Positions 20,457-29,745 of a DNA stretch of 64,000 nt are shown in pieces (the stretch's first letter is position 1; each line of letters opens with the position of its first letter). The position numbers and the translations under genes were made by a program. The stretch covers positions 124,001-188,000 of the forward strand of contig JAKPOU010000041.1 in NCBI GenBank assembly GCA_029547705.1. The letters are read 5' to 3'. The notes below the pieces were generated by a model. The model saw nothing but the letters and a program-made list of their open reading frames with translations, searched no databases and was not told the DNA's origin. The DNA is from Bacteroidota bacterium. Its GTDB lineage: Bacteria; Bacteroidota; Bacteroidia; Bacteroidales; VadinHA17.

Positions 20457-21440
20457 TTATTTGAAGACTATTCTCAGCATTTTCTGATCTTCCACGGCCA
20501 TTCCGTTATTTTCAGCCGGCTTCCAGGCCGGACCTTCCCTGATCAGTCTTATTGCCTCGGCGGTATATTCTTCACCCGGACTGCTCAGTACTTTAATTCC
20601 GTCAACATCGCCGCTGGTTTTTACAACAAAGCTTACAACCGCTACTGCATTTTCTCCTTCAGGCAGTGTTTGGGGTTTTCTTATATTCTCCTCAATGTAT
20701 TTGCTGAAACTGTTGTCACCGTTGACCGGCTGCGGGGCTATATAGCCACCCTGATCATTTCCGGCCTGTCCTGCAGATTCCTCACCTGCAGCAGTGCTTC
20801 CGGCAATGATGTCCGGTGAATCACCGCTGCCGGCCCTGGCAGTTAATACGGTCTGATCCTGAATAGCCGATGAATCCGTTACATTATCCGTGGCAAGCAG
20901 TTCACTGTTGTCACCGGAAAATGAATCGCCTGCCAGGGGCAGTATTTCCGGATCAGGAATTATTTCGGGAGGCGGAGGCAGTGTCCTGATATCCGGTATG
21001 GCCAGGGAGGCCATTGATTCTGCTTGCTGAAAGGCGGCAATCTGTTGATTGTCCTTTATTACAGGCAGAACAACGGGAGCTGCCGGAAGGCTGCTGTGAA
21101 GAAATCTGAAGGGCTTGAATTGCTTTACGGAAAGTTTCTTTTCTGCCACAAGATATGCCGAAGTAGCTATCAGGAGGATTATTACAGAGGCTATAATACT
21201 GTAGATAAGCCTCTTTTTACTTTTAATCCTTTTTTCTTCCTCTTCCTCGGCAAAGTTTGTGAAGAAAGGAATCTCTTCTTCCGGAACATCGGCAAAACCA
21301 ACTATGGCTGCATCAGCATACTGGTCTTTCCTGATATTCTTCTGGAAGGTGAATTCTTCCCTTTTTGTCATTTCTCCTCTTACATAACGCTGGAATTCAA
21401 AGAGGATACTATTGGTAATTTCGACATCTTGTTCTTTCAT
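20457..21440 (-). CDS. TonB-family protein with anti-sigma-like N-terminus
   Basis: A 327-residue single-pass inner-membrane protein. Residues 1-75 are cytoplasmic and resemble the helical start of anti-sigma/FecR-type regulators (FEFQRYVRGEMTKREEF). One transmembrane helix lies at about 77-98. A Pro/Ser/Asp-rich linker (PPPPEIIPDPEILP and a long disordered stretch, about 120-235) follows, and a TonB C-terminal domain lies at about 235-327 (VVSFVVKTSGDVDGIKVL, then SPGEEYTAEAIRLI). It would energise TonB-dependent transporters such as the SusC upstream, or signal through its N-terminus. It is oriented toward GH106 and monocistronic by position. Whether the N-terminal part binds a sigma factor is inference; no sigma gene is adjacent. 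Confidence 0.75.
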   Translation of the reverse strand: MKEQDVEITNSILFEFQRYVRGEMTKREEFTFQKNIRKDQYADAAIVGFADVPEEEIPFFTNFAEEEEEKRIKSKKRLIYSIIASVIILLIATSAYLVAEKKLSVKQFKPFRFLHSSLPAAPVVLPVIKDNQQIAAFQQAESMASLAIPDIRTLPPPPEIIPDPEILPLAGDSFSGDNSELLATDNVTDSSAIQDQTVLTARAGSGDSPDIIAGSTAAGEESAGQAGNDQGGYIAPQPVNGDNSFSKYIEENIRKPQTLPEGENAVAVVSFVVKTSGDVDGIKVLSSPGEEYTAEAIRLIREGPAWKPAENNGMAVEDQKMLRIVFK

Positions 21441-22123
21441 TTCTCTTCAATTCAAAGCATAAATTCTACTATATTCCCGGGCGAACTTTTTGTTTAATCC
21501 CGTAATATGACTTTCTTTTTCTGTTCTGTTTTAACCAGACCCCGGATAAGCCTGCCGGAGTCTTGTTAAATTTAAATACAAATTGACGTAGAATCTAAAT
21601 TTTAATGGAATAATAGGTTTCGTCGCATACGGGAAAGATACGTTCGTCAAAATTTTTCGGGTTCTGGCAAAAAAAACCGTCATTTTTATTGTATAAACTG
21701 CCTTTTTCTGTTGCAGATTTCATGGTTTTTACCATGGAATCTTAAGCAAACCAGGACGTGAATGACCTGACAATAACATTACTGCACTCTGTGACAAACA
21801 GGTATGTTGAACCTTATAGTTTCAGCATTGACAGTCTGATGAGTCTTTTCCCGAAAAACTCCTGTTTGGAGCAGATGATTTTCTGTCCGTTTATTTCAAC
21901 CGCTCCGTATCTTTTAATTCTTTTCTGCAAAGCCCTGTGTGGTACAGCTGTTATCCTCGACTGCCGTTTCACCGGTTACGGATTTTAGGCCTGCATGATC
22001 ATCCTGTATTCTGTGGTGATTATCAGTGTATGAATATATTTTTTCACTCTGATGTATTTCCTTTTGGCTGATTGGTTATATTTACGGCATCAAGCTCTTC
22101 GCGGACTGTTTTAAAATATTGTC
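21441..22123. other. 683-bp intergenic region, no gene recognised
   Basis: The gap between the divergent TonB-family gene and zwf. I see no protein with family features on either strand and no structured RNA that I recognise. TATATTTA at 22077-22084 differs from the -7 consensus by one base and could serve zwf, but no -33 box is correctly spaced. The leader of the TonB-family gene holds TATGCTTTG (minus strand), also near consensus. In related bacteria gnd commonly precedes zwf; there is no trace of it here. Confidence 0.5.
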
Positions 22124-23650
22124 ATGGAGCATCCCGACAACCTGATCCTGGTGATTTTCGGAGCATCAGGCGATCTTACCTCCCGGAAACTCATTCCTGC
22201 TCTTTTCTCACTGAAGAGCCAGAAGCTTCTTCCATCGCAATTTGCAATAGTTGGGAGCGGGAGGACCTCTTTTAGCGGGGATGAATTCAGGGAAAAAATG
22301 AGGACAGCCATTTTTGCCGTTCACGGGGGCAGGAATCCTGATTCCCGGCTGGTCCGGGAATTTTTAGAACAGATTTATTATGTGACAATGGACAGTGCTG
22401 AGCCGGAAAACTATTCCCGGCTGAAAGGAAAACTCAGCCTGCTGAATTCTGAATGTGGTACCTGCGGCAATTATATTTTCTATCTGGCAACCCCGCCCGT
22501 ATTGTATGAAGTGATTTCCACAAATCTGACAAAAGCAGGCCTGGCAGACCAGTCGGAAGGTTTCAGACGCTTCATAATAGAGAAGCCTTTCGGATATGAT
22601 CTGGCTTCTGCACAAAAACTTACTGGGAAACTTCACGAACTGATAAGTGAGGACCAGATATACAGGATAGATCACTATCTGGGCAAGGAAACTGTTCAGA
22701 ACATACTTGTGACCCGTTTTGCCAACGGAATTTTTGAGCCATTATGGAACAGGAATTATGTACACAGGATTGAGATTACATCTTCCGAAAATTTAGGTGT
22801 CGGAGAGAGAGGGGGTTATTATGATACATCCGGCGCCCTGAGGGATATGGTTCAGAATCATTTGCTCCAGATGGTCGGACTTACCGCAATGGAGCCCCCT
22901 TCATCCATGATGCCGGATGCGATAAGGAATGAAATACTGAAGGTTTTTCAGTCATTTCAGCCGTTGCGGGAGGAGGACGTGCCGCATCAGGTTATACGGG
23001 GGCAATATCTGGAGTCCAGGATTTCCGGTGAACGGATCCCTGCATACAGGTCGGAAAAGGGCGTATCCCCGGATTCCAGGACAGAAACCTATGTGGCGCT
23101 GAAATTCTTTGTGAACAACTGGCGATGGGGAGGTGTTCCCTTTTATATCAGGACAGGTAAGCGTCTGCCTGTGAAAGTGACTGAAATAGTGATTCATTTC
23201 AAACGTACCCCCCACCATCTTTTTCAGAGAAATGAAGGTCCGATGAATTCCAATAAGCTTATTCTGAGAATTCAGCCGGATGAGGGAATACTGCTGAATT
23301 TCGGCATGAAGGAACCGGGATCGGGCTTCAATGTAAAGAATGTGGATATGGATTTCCGTTACAGCAGCCTGGCTGATGTAAGAGTTCCGGCAGCATACGA
23401 AAGACTTCTTTTTGATGTTATGGTAGGTGATTCCACATTATTTTCACGGGATGATGTTGTTGAAACTGCCTGGCGGTTTCTTGAACCTGTGCAGAATGCA
23501 TGGAAAAATGATCCCGGCATTAAACTGTACGGATACCCTGCCGGAACATGGGGGCCCGATGTGGCGGACAATCTTGTTGAGGGCTGCGGACTGACATGGA
23601 GATATCCGTGCAACAATCTGGCCGAGGACGGAAAATTCTGTGAATTGTAA
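22124..23650 (+). CDS. zwf: glucose-6-phosphate 1-dehydrogenase
   Basis: First enzyme of the oxidative pentose phosphate pathway, oxidising glucose 6-phosphate to 6-phosphogluconolactone with NADP+. The 508 residues are of normal length. The dinucleotide motif GASGDLTSRKL lies at residues 14-24. The catalytic signature RIDHYLGKETVQN near residue 180 contains the substrate-binding His and Lys, and an EKPFG motif precedes it. No signal peptide. The gene for 6-phosphogluconolactonase follows at once, so the two steps are co-encoded; 6-phosphogluconate dehydrogenase is not in the window. Soluble NADPH production here complements the pnt operon at the other end of the segment. Confidence 0.96.
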   Translation: MEHPDNLILVIFGASGDLTSRKLIPALFSLKSQKLLPSQFAIVGSGRTSFSGDEFREKMRTAIFAVHGGRNPDSRLVREFLEQIYYVTMDSAEPENYSRLKGKLSLLNSECGTCGNYIFYLATPPVLYEVISTNLTKAGLADQSEGFRRFIIEKPFGYDLASAQKLTGKLHELISEDQIYRIDHYLGKETVQNILVTRFANGIFEPLWNRNYVHRIEITSSENLGVGERGGYYDTSGALRDMVQNHLLQMVGLTAMEPPSSMMPDAIRNEILKVFQSFQPLREEDVPHQVIRGQYLESRISGERIPAYRSEKGVSPDSRTETYVALKFFVNNWRWGGVPFYIRTGKRLPVKVTEIVIHFKRTPHHLFQRNEGPMNSNKLILRIQPDEGILLNFGMKEPGSGFNVKNVDMDFRYSSLADVRVPAAYERLLFDVMVGDSTLFSRDDVVETAWRFLEPVQNAWKNDPGIKLYGYPAGTWGPDVADNLVEGCGLTWRYPCNNLAEDGKFCEL

Positions 23651-23696
23651 TTTTAAAGAACAAGCTGTTAAAACCGGGATTCCGAACAGGACAGGA

Positions 23697-24434
23697 ATGG
23701 AAAAAACAGTAAGGATATATGATTCCCCGGAGGAGCTTGCTGAGGCATTTGCGCGGGAGCTGGCCAGCAGTTTCAGGAATGCAACCGAAAAGGGCAGTGT
23801 TTTTACCGTGGCGCTTTCAGGCGGAAGCACTCCTTCTGCCTTGTATTCCCTTTTGGCTGAGAAATACGCTGATTCTGTAAACTGGAAATATATTCACTTC
23901 TTCTGGGGTGATGAAAGGTGTGTGCCTCCGGATGATCCGGAAAGCAATTATGGAATGGCATTTGATAAATTCCTCGGGAGGATCGATATTCCTCCGGGAA
24001 ATATTCACAGAATAGCAGGGGAAGGGATACCTTCCGTGGAAGCACTCAGGTATTCCGGTGAAATTTTACTGAATACACGGAGTTTTAACGGGTTGCCCGT
24101 TTTTAACCATTTTATTCTGGGAATGGGGGAGGACGGACACATTGTATCCATTTTTCCTTCAAACCGTGAAATGTTCCACAGCGATAAAATATGTGATGTG
24201 GCAGTTCATCCGGTGACGGGACAAAAAAGGATTACGGTTACAGGAAAAGTTATCAACAATTCCGAATCAGTTACTTTTCTTGTTACGGGAAAGTCAAAGG
24301 CAGAAACTGTTGAAAGGATTTTCATGAAGGACAATGGTTTTCCGGCTTCTGATGTTATGCCCTACCATGGCAGGCTTGCCTGGTTGCTTGATAAAGAGGC
24401 TGCTTCAAAGATCAGCGGGAACGGTCAGTGTTAA
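23697..24434 (+). CDS. pgl: 6-phosphogluconolactonase
   Basis: Hydrolyses 6-phosphogluconolactone, the product of zwf, in the cytoplasm. The glucosamine/galactosamine-6-phosphate isomerase fold is clear: FTVALSGGSTPSALYSLL near residues 37-54, WGDERCVPPDDPESNYGMA near 76-94 and LGMGEDGHIVSIFP near 140-153. I chose the ATG at 23697 (245 residues), preceded by AGGA and just before the first conserved segment. A GTG at 23640 in the same frame would add 19 residues and overlap zwf by 11 bp, so coupling through that start cannot be excluded. The family is normally 230-250 residues, which favours the shorter form. Confidence 0.92.
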   Translation: MEKTVRIYDSPEELAEAFARELASSFRNATEKGSVFTVALSGGSTPSALYSLLAEKYADSVNWKYIHFFWGDERCVPPDDPESNYGMAFDKFLGRIDIPPGNIHRIAGEGIPSVEALRYSGEILLNTRSFNGLPVFNHFILGMGEDGHIVSIFPSNREMFHSDKICDVAVHPVTGQKRITVTGKVINNSESVTFLVTGKSKAETVERIFMKDNGFPASDVMPYHGRLAWLLDKEAASKISGNGQC

Positions 24435-24504
24435 AAAACTTACAGAATTTCTTAAAGTAGATTTATTATTTTAAACATGTTGTTGAATCTAATACTTATG
24501 CATC

Positions 24505-24615
24505 ATGGTACAGGAGAAAGCAAAACAGCAGGTAAAGGTCAAGAAGAAAGCGGCCAAGACCCTGAAGGAAAAACGTGCAGAAAAAAAGACTAAAAAAGCC
24601 GAAAAGAACAAATAA
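24505..24615 (+). CDS. 36-residue lysine-rich small protein
   Basis: A short frame starting at ATG 24505 encodes a chain of almost only Lys, Ala, Glu and Gln, with no hydrophobic segment. It should form one highly basic helix, resembling nucleic-acid-associated tails. A strong hairpin terminator follows its stop after about 20 bp, which supports a real transcription unit. It is convergent with the cold-shock gene. I know no named family; very similar tiny Lys-rich frames occur in this phylum, as I recall. A chance reading frame remains possible. Confidence 0.45.
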   Translation: MVQEKAKQQVKVKKKAAKTLKEKRAEKKTKKAEKNK

Positions 24616-24636
24616 GAAATGCCCGGGCATGCGGAT

Positions 24637-24669
24637 AAAAAAAGAGGCTGCAGGCAGCCTCTCTTTTTA
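24637..24669. terminator. bidirectional terminator between small Lys-rich gene and cold-shock gene
   Basis: Hairpin GAGGCTG / CAGCCTC with a 4-base loop, flanked by a run of seven A on the left and a T-rich run on the right. It is therefore a good intrinsic terminator in both directions for the convergent genes. Confidence 0.85.
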
Positions 24670-24681
24670 TTTCCAGTCGTT

Positions 24682-24876
24682 TTATTGAATCTTTTTAACA
24701 TTTACCGCATTAATCCCTTTTTTGCCTTCTGCCAGTTCAAAGGTAACATCATCATTCTCCTTTATTTTATCAACAAGCCCAGATGCGTGCACAAAATATT
24801 CATTGTCCGAATCAGCATCCTTAATGAATCCAAATCCTTTTGAGACATTAAAAAATTTAACCTTTCCTTTGTTCAT
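24682..24876 (-). CDS. cspA: cold-shock domain protein
   Basis: A 64-residue single cold-shock domain that binds single-stranded RNA or DNA and melts RNA structure. The RNP1-like KGFGFIKD (residues 14-21) and RNP2-like EYFVHASGL (residues 27-35) motifs are present, and the start MNKGKVKFFNVSKGFGFI is typical. Length is within the usual 64-70. It is transcribed alone, converging on the Lys-rich small gene across a strong hairpin. The 5' leader is short (under 150 bp before the divergent speA leader), so a long thermosensor leader like that of E. coli cspA is not evident. Confidence 0.95.
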   Translation of the reverse strand: MNKGKVKFFNVSKGFGFIKDADSDNEYFVHASGLVDKIKENDDVTFELAEGKKGINAVNVKKIQ

Positions 24877-25021
24877 TGTAATTGTGTTTTAAAATTAAGC
24901 GCGCTAAATTACAAATTTTTATTTTATATATATCCTTTCTTATTCATGTTATTTTAATAACATTGCAAAAAATTTGTTTTATGCATCATTAATCTGTTCT
25001 TTTAAAACTAAGTTGTTTATA

Positions 25022-26914
25022 ATGAGAAAGTGGCGAATTGAAGATTCTGCAGAACTTTACAATATCAACGGGTGGGGAGTCGGCTATTTCTCCATTAATG
25101 AAAAGGGGAATGTCATTGTAACTCCACAGGAAAATAATCCGGGGGTCGACCTTAAGGAACTGATAGACGGGCTCAGCCTGAGAGATGTTACAACTCCTGT
25201 TCTGCTTCGGTTCCCGGACATTCTTGATGATCGTATTGTAAACATTACGAATTGTTTCAGAAAGGCTTCGGAGGAGTATGACTACAAAGCCCAGAATTTC
25301 ATAATATATCCCATTAAAGTCAACCAGATGCGGCCGGTCGTTGAGGAGATAGTCAGCCATGGCAAAAAATTCAACATCGGACTAGAAGCCGGATCCAAGC
25401 CTGAACTTCACGCTGTAATAGCAATAAATACCGAGGCTGAATCGCTTATTATATGCAACGGATATAAGGATGAAGATTATATTGAACTTGCACTCCTGGC
25501 CCAGAAAATGGGAAAGATGATCTTTATTGTGGTTGAAAAACTCAGCGAACTGAAACTTATCACCAGTATTGCCAGAAGACTCAAGGTTAAGCCAAATATC
25601 GGCATCAGGATCAAGCTCGCATCCACCGGAAGCGGCAAATGGGAAGAATCCGGCGGTGATGTCAGTAAATTCGGCCTTACATCAAGTGAATTGCTTGAGG
25701 CAATCGATTTCATTGAAAAGAACAGGTTGAAAAGCAGTCTGCGGCTGATCCATTTTCATATTGGCAGCCAGGTAACCAAGATCAGAAGGATTAAGACCGC
25801 ACTGAGGGAGGCTTCACAGTTCTACGTTCAGTTGAGAAAACTCGGTTTCAATGTGGAATTTGTGGATATCGGCGGCGGGCTCGGTGTTGACTATGACGGA
25901 ACCGGTTCCGCCAACAGTGCAAGCAGTATTAACTACACCCTTCAGGAATATGTAAATGATTCGGTCAGTACATTTGTTGATGCAAGCAACAAGAACAATA
26001 TTCCGCATCCGAACGTAATAACCGAATCAGGCCGGTCTCTCACAGCCCACCATTCGGTGCTTGTCTTTGAAGTACTGGAAACAGCCACATTGCCTGAATG
26101 GGATGTTGAAGAAGAAATAGGTGAAAATGATCATGAACTGGTAAAGGAGATCTATACCCTTTGGGATAATTTCAATCAGCAGCGAATGATTGAATCCTGG
26201 CATGATGCGCAGCAGATCCGTGAAGAAGCACTTGACCGTTTCAGTCTTGGCATTATTGATCTGAGGACAAGAGCCCAGATTGAAAAACTTTTCTGGTCCA
26301 TAGCCAGAAAGGTGTACCAGACTGCCGGGAAATCCAGACATGTTCCGGAGGAAATAAGGCAAATATCAAAAATACTGTCTGACAAATATTTTTGCAATTT
26401 CTCGCTTTTCCAATCACTTCCTGATGCCTGGGCAATTGACCAGATTTTTCCGGTAATGCCTATTCAGCGCCTGAATGAACAACCTGTTGTTGCTGCCACC
26501 ATACAGGACATGACCTGTGATTCAGACGGAAAGATTGATAATTTCATAGCAACCAGCAATAATTCACATTTTCTGCCGGTTCATCACCTGAAACCAAAAG
26601 AGCCTTATTACCTGGGTGTGTTTCTTGTGGGAGCATACCAGGAAATACTTGGTGATCTGCATAACCTTTTCGGTGATACCAATGCGGTGCATGTTTCCGT
26701 GGATAAGGACGGATATAGTATTGATCAGGTTATAGATGGCGAAACAATAGCGGAAGTTCTTGATTATGTGCAGTATAATCCAAAGAAAATGGTAAGAACC
26801 GTAGAGTCCTGGGTCACTTCATCCGTGAAGGCGGGAATAATAACCCTGGAGGAAGGCCGGGAGTTCCTGTCGAATTACAGATCAGGCCTGTATGGCTATA
26901 CTTATCTTGAATGA
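25022..26914 (+). CDS. speA: biosynthetic arginine decarboxylase
   Basis: A PLP-dependent fold-III decarboxylase that makes agmatine from arginine, the first step to putrescine and spermidine. At 630 residues from the ATG at 25022 it matches the family. The start RKWRIEDSAELYNINGWGVGYF is characteristic. The PLP lysine is Lys99 in YPIKVNQ, and the glycine-rich phosphate-binding loop is VDIGGGLGVDYDG near residue 285. The C-terminal segment FLVGAYQEILGDLHNLFGD is also typical. An upstream in-frame ATG at 24974 would add 16 residues with no conserved content, so I reject it. No agmatinase or agmatine deiminase is in the window. Confidence 0.95.
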   Translation: MRKWRIEDSAELYNINGWGVGYFSINEKGNVIVTPQENNPGVDLKELIDGLSLRDVTTPVLLRFPDILDDRIVNITNCFRKASEEYDYKAQNFIIYPIKVNQMRPVVEEIVSHGKKFNIGLEAGSKPELHAVIAINTEAESLIICNGYKDEDYIELALLAQKMGKMIFIVVEKLSELKLITSIARRLKVKPNIGIRIKLASTGSGKWEESGGDVSKFGLTSSELLEAIDFIEKNRLKSSLRLIHFHIGSQVTKIRRIKTALREASQFYVQLRKLGFNVEFVDIGGGLGVDYDGTGSANSASSINYTLQEYVNDSVSTFVDASNKNNIPHPNVITESGRSLTAHHSVLVFEVLETATLPEWDVEEEIGENDHELVKEIYTLWDNFNQQRMIESWHDAQQIREEALDRFSLGIIDLRTRAQIEKLFWSIARKVYQTAGKSRHVPEEIRQISKILSDKYFCNFSLFQSLPDAWAIDQIFPVMPIQRLNEQPVVAATIQDMTCDSDGKIDNFIATSNNSHFLPVHHLKPKEPYYLGVFLVGAYQEILGDLHNLFGDTNAVHVSVDKDGYSIDQVIDGETIAEVLDYVQYNPKKMVRTVESWVTSSVKAGIITLEEGREFLSNYRSGLYGYTYLE

Positions 26915-27009
26915 AGATAACCGCAGATTAATTGATTATTTGATAGAATTCTCATCATTTTTTTTTAAACTTGTAAATACTAATAATAAACCATTTAATC
27001 TTACAGGAC

Positions 27010-27663
27010 ATGAGTAATTCTTCATTTGATTTCAATGCACTGATCAGGGATTCCAAAGAGATCCTTAAAGATCCGAAGGCATATTTCTCATCCATGAAAA
27101 CAACGGGAGGAATTGCTGAACCGGTTATCAAAGCTGTTGTTTACGGTTTGGTTGCCGGAATATTTGCATTTATCTGGAGCCTGCTGAAAATCGGACCTGC
27201 CTCTTATGGCATATCGGGAGGAGCCGTGGGATTCATGGCGCTTGTATGGTATGTTGTCGGTGCTGTTATCGGCCTTTTCATAGGTGCAGTTATTCTGCTC
27301 GTTATTTCCGCAATATGCAAGGGAAGTACGGATTTTGAATCAAATGTAAGAGTCACTGCAGCCCTGATGGTTATGATGCCCATATCAGCCTTCCTCGGCT
27401 TTTTTATGGGAATAGGCATCACCCTCGGTACCATAGTAAGCCTTATTGTTTCGCTGTACGGACTTTATCTTCTTTACCATGGACTTATTGAAACCCTGAA
27501 AGCCAATGCCGGAACTTCCAGGGTACTTGTCCTTGTACTCGCAGCCCTGCTTGTTATATTCTCACTTGTTGGAATCGGAGCAAGGAAAAAGGCGGCCAGT
27601 TTTATGGGGGACTTCAATATGGATCAGATCAGGGAATTTTACGAGGATGCCGGCAATAATTAG
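27010..27663 (+). CDS. Yip1-family integral membrane protein
   Basis: A 217-residue inner-membrane protein. A short cytoplasmic N-terminus (DFNALIRDSKEILKDPKAYF, typical of the YIP1 family) is followed by five hydrophobic helices at roughly residues 38-58, 68-95, 112-133, 135-160 and 165-185, ending in a short charged tail. Bacterial Yip1-like proteins have no settled function. It lies alone, 95 bp after speA, and a strong terminator follows its stop. Nothing odd in composition. Confidence 0.75.
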   Translation: MSNSSFDFNALIRDSKEILKDPKAYFSSMKTTGGIAEPVIKAVVYGLVAGIFAFIWSLLKIGPASYGISGGAVGFMALVWYVVGAVIGLFIGAVILLVISAICKGSTDFESNVRVTAALMVMMPISAFLGFFMGIGITLGTIVSLIVSLYGLYLLYHGLIETLKANAGTSRVLVLVLAALLVIFSLVGIGARKKAASFMGDFNMDQIREFYEDAGNN

Positions 27664-27691
27664 AAAAACCCGGAAATACAAAATATCCCGG

Positions 27692-27722
27692 ACCCGGTGA
27701 ATTTCAGTCACCGGGTTTTTCA
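27692..27722 (+). terminator. intrinsic terminator after Yip1-family gene
   Basis: ACCCGGTGA / TCACCGGGT, a 9-bp perfect stem with a 7-base loop, followed by a run of T. It ends the Yip1 transcript 30 bp after the stop codon. Confidence 0.88.
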
Positions 27723-27786
27723 ATTGTTTTTATACTTTTACAAATCCGTATCGGACAGCGTTGGCTTATCCGGAAATAATTCAGGC

Positions 27787-29721
27787 ATGAAGAACTGGTT
27801 CTTTTCAAAGAATATACTTGTTGTTTTAATCTACAGAATCCTGATAATTCTTTTCCTCTTTTCCTTAAGCAGAATCGGATTTTATATTTTCAATCATAAA
27901 ATGTTTCCGGGGATAGATGCTGCGGAGTTTTTATCAATTATGAGGGGAGGATTGTTGTTCGATATCTCGGCAACAGTATATATAAATCTGGTATTTATAT
28001 TTTTCAACCTGCTTCCTTTCGATTTCCGTTATAACGGTACCTATCAGAAAATACTCGGCGGCCTTTTTCTTTTCAGCAACGGACTGGCTTTTGCCGCAAA
28101 CAGCGCAGACTTTGTTTACTACCGTTTTGTCTTCAAGCGGGCAACCTCTGATGTATTCCGGACATTTGAGGGAGAACCCGGGGTGGTGAAGATATTTTTC
28201 AAATTTGTGATTGATTACTGGCCTGTCACATTTTTCTGTTTTTTTATATGGTTCCTGATGGCATACCTCTACGGAAGGATAAAGGCAGAAAAGCCTCAGC
28301 CTTCCAGCAGGCCGGCCTATGTAATAACAAATATTCTTTTTGTGCCCCTGGTTGCCGGACTCGTGGTGGGGGGAGCGCGTGGCAGTCTGAATGAATCGAC
28401 AAGGCCCATATCAAACAGCAATGCAGCACGCTATGTGAAGAATCCCACGAATGTGGCGATTGTTCTCAATACTCCGTTCAGCATATTCAGGACTTCGGGG
28501 AAAAAACCGCTTGACAGGAAAATATTTTTTGATGACGAAAAGCTTAAAGAGTTGTACAATCCCCATTTTATCCCGGAACATAAGGGGGATATCAGGAAAG
28601 AAAATGTGGTGATCATAATACTTGAGAGCTTTGGCCGTGAATATATCGGTGCATTGAATAAAGATCTTGACGGGGGCAATTATTCCGGTTATACCCCATT
28701 TCTGGATTCCCTGATCAGTGTCAGCCTGACTTTTGATGTATCTGTTGCAAACGGCAAAAAATCCATTGATGCAATGCCTTCCATTCTGGCTTCAATACCT
28801 TCACTGGAAACCCCCTATACCATATCACACTATTCAAACAACCGTATTGAAGGCCTGGCCGCCCATCTCGCCAGGAAAGGCTATTACACGACATTCTTCC
28901 ACGGTGCCCTGAGCGGATCAATGGGATTCGATTCCTTTGCCCGCATTTCAGGTTTTCAGGATTATGTGAGCTATGAAAGCTATCCTTACCAGGGAGATAC
29001 CGATGGCATGTGGGGAATATGGGATGAACCATTCTTCAGGTTTTTCGGTGAAAGGATGAAAGAATTTCCACGCCCGTTCCTGGCTTCGATTTTTTCACTT
29101 TCATCCCACCATCCGTTCAAGGTACCTGAGAAATATAAGGGGAAGTTCCCCAGGGGACCCGTGCCGATTGCGGAGGTGGTGGGATACACTGACTTTGCGC
29201 TGAGAGGATTTTTCAAAAGCATTTCGGAAGAGGATTTTTTTCAAAATACGCTTTTTGTCATTACTGCCGACCACACAAATGAGTCGATTCACAGGGAGTA
29301 TCAGAACAGCTATGGATTATATTCGGTTCCGGTTATACTGTACAAGCCGGGAAGCGATCTGAAGGGGATAAGGAAAAGGATAGCCCAGCAGATAGATATA
29401 ATGCCCACTGTCCTCAATTATCTCAATTACGATGAAGAATTCATTGCCTTTGGCAATGATCTCCTTGATGATTCGGTTGAATCTTTTGCCTTCAATACAA
29501 ATGGGAGCATATATCACCTCTACATGAGGGATCATATCCTGATAATGCTGGACTACAAGCCAATAGGATTATATAATTTCAAGACTGACAGGTTTCTGGA
29601 AGAGAACCTGCTTGAAAAGGAAACAGAGCTGCTGTCTGTTATGGATAACAAACTGAAAGCAATAATACAGAGCTACAACGGCAGGCTCATTGATAATGAA
29701 ATGACAGCGGCAGGACCTTAG
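27787..29721 (+). CDS. LtaS-like membrane sulfatase-fold phosphotransferase
   Basis: A 644-residue protein with an N-terminal membrane domain of about five helices (residues 8-220) and a large extracytoplasmic alkaline phosphatase/sulfatase domain (about 290-600). Metal-site features are visible: IIILESFGREY with its Glu, the nucleophile region ANGKKSIDAMPSIL where Ser stands in the place of the usual Thr, SLSSHHPF and ITADHTNE. Such proteins transfer phosphoglycerol or phosphoethanolamine to envelope glycolipids or glycans. The start at 27787 is preferred because an in-frame start at 27697 would lie inside the terminator hairpin of the previous gene. The substrate in this Gram-negative lineage is unknown. 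Confidence 0.82.
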   Translation: MKNWFFSKNILVVLIYRILIILFLFSLSRIGFYIFNHKMFPGIDAAEFLSIMRGGLLFDISATVYINLVFIFFNLLPFDFRYNGTYQKILGGLFLFSNGLAFAANSADFVYYRFVFKRATSDVFRTFEGEPGVVKIFFKFVIDYWPVTFFCFFIWFLMAYLYGRIKAEKPQPSSRPAYVITNILFVPLVAGLVVGGARGSLNESTRPISNSNAARYVKNPTNVAIVLNTPFSIFRTSGKKPLDRKIFFDDEKLKELYNPHFIPEHKGDIRKENVVIIILESFGREYIGALNKDLDGGNYSGYTPFLDSLISVSLTFDVSVANGKKSIDAMPSILASIPSLETPYTISHYSNNRIEGLAAHLARKGYYTTFFHGALSGSMGFDSFARISGFQDYVSYESYPYQGDTDGMWGIWDEPFFRFFGERMKEFPRPFLASIFSLSSHHPFKVPEKYKGKFPRGPVPIAEVVGYTDFALRGFFKSISEEDFFQNTLFVITADHTNESIHREYQNSYGLYSVPVILYKPGSDLKGIRKRIAQQIDIMPTVLNYLNYDEEFIAFGNDLLDDSVESFAFNTNGSIYHLYMRDHILIMLDYKPIGLYNFKTDRFLEENLLEKETELLSVMDNKLKAIIQSYNGRLIDNEMTAAGP

Positions 29722-29745
29722 CAGACAAAGTGGCCACTGCTGGCA

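Noticed and set aside
21758-21988. 76-codon frame between the TonB-family gene and zwf
   Set aside because: No ribosome-binding site, family pattern or composition to support it.
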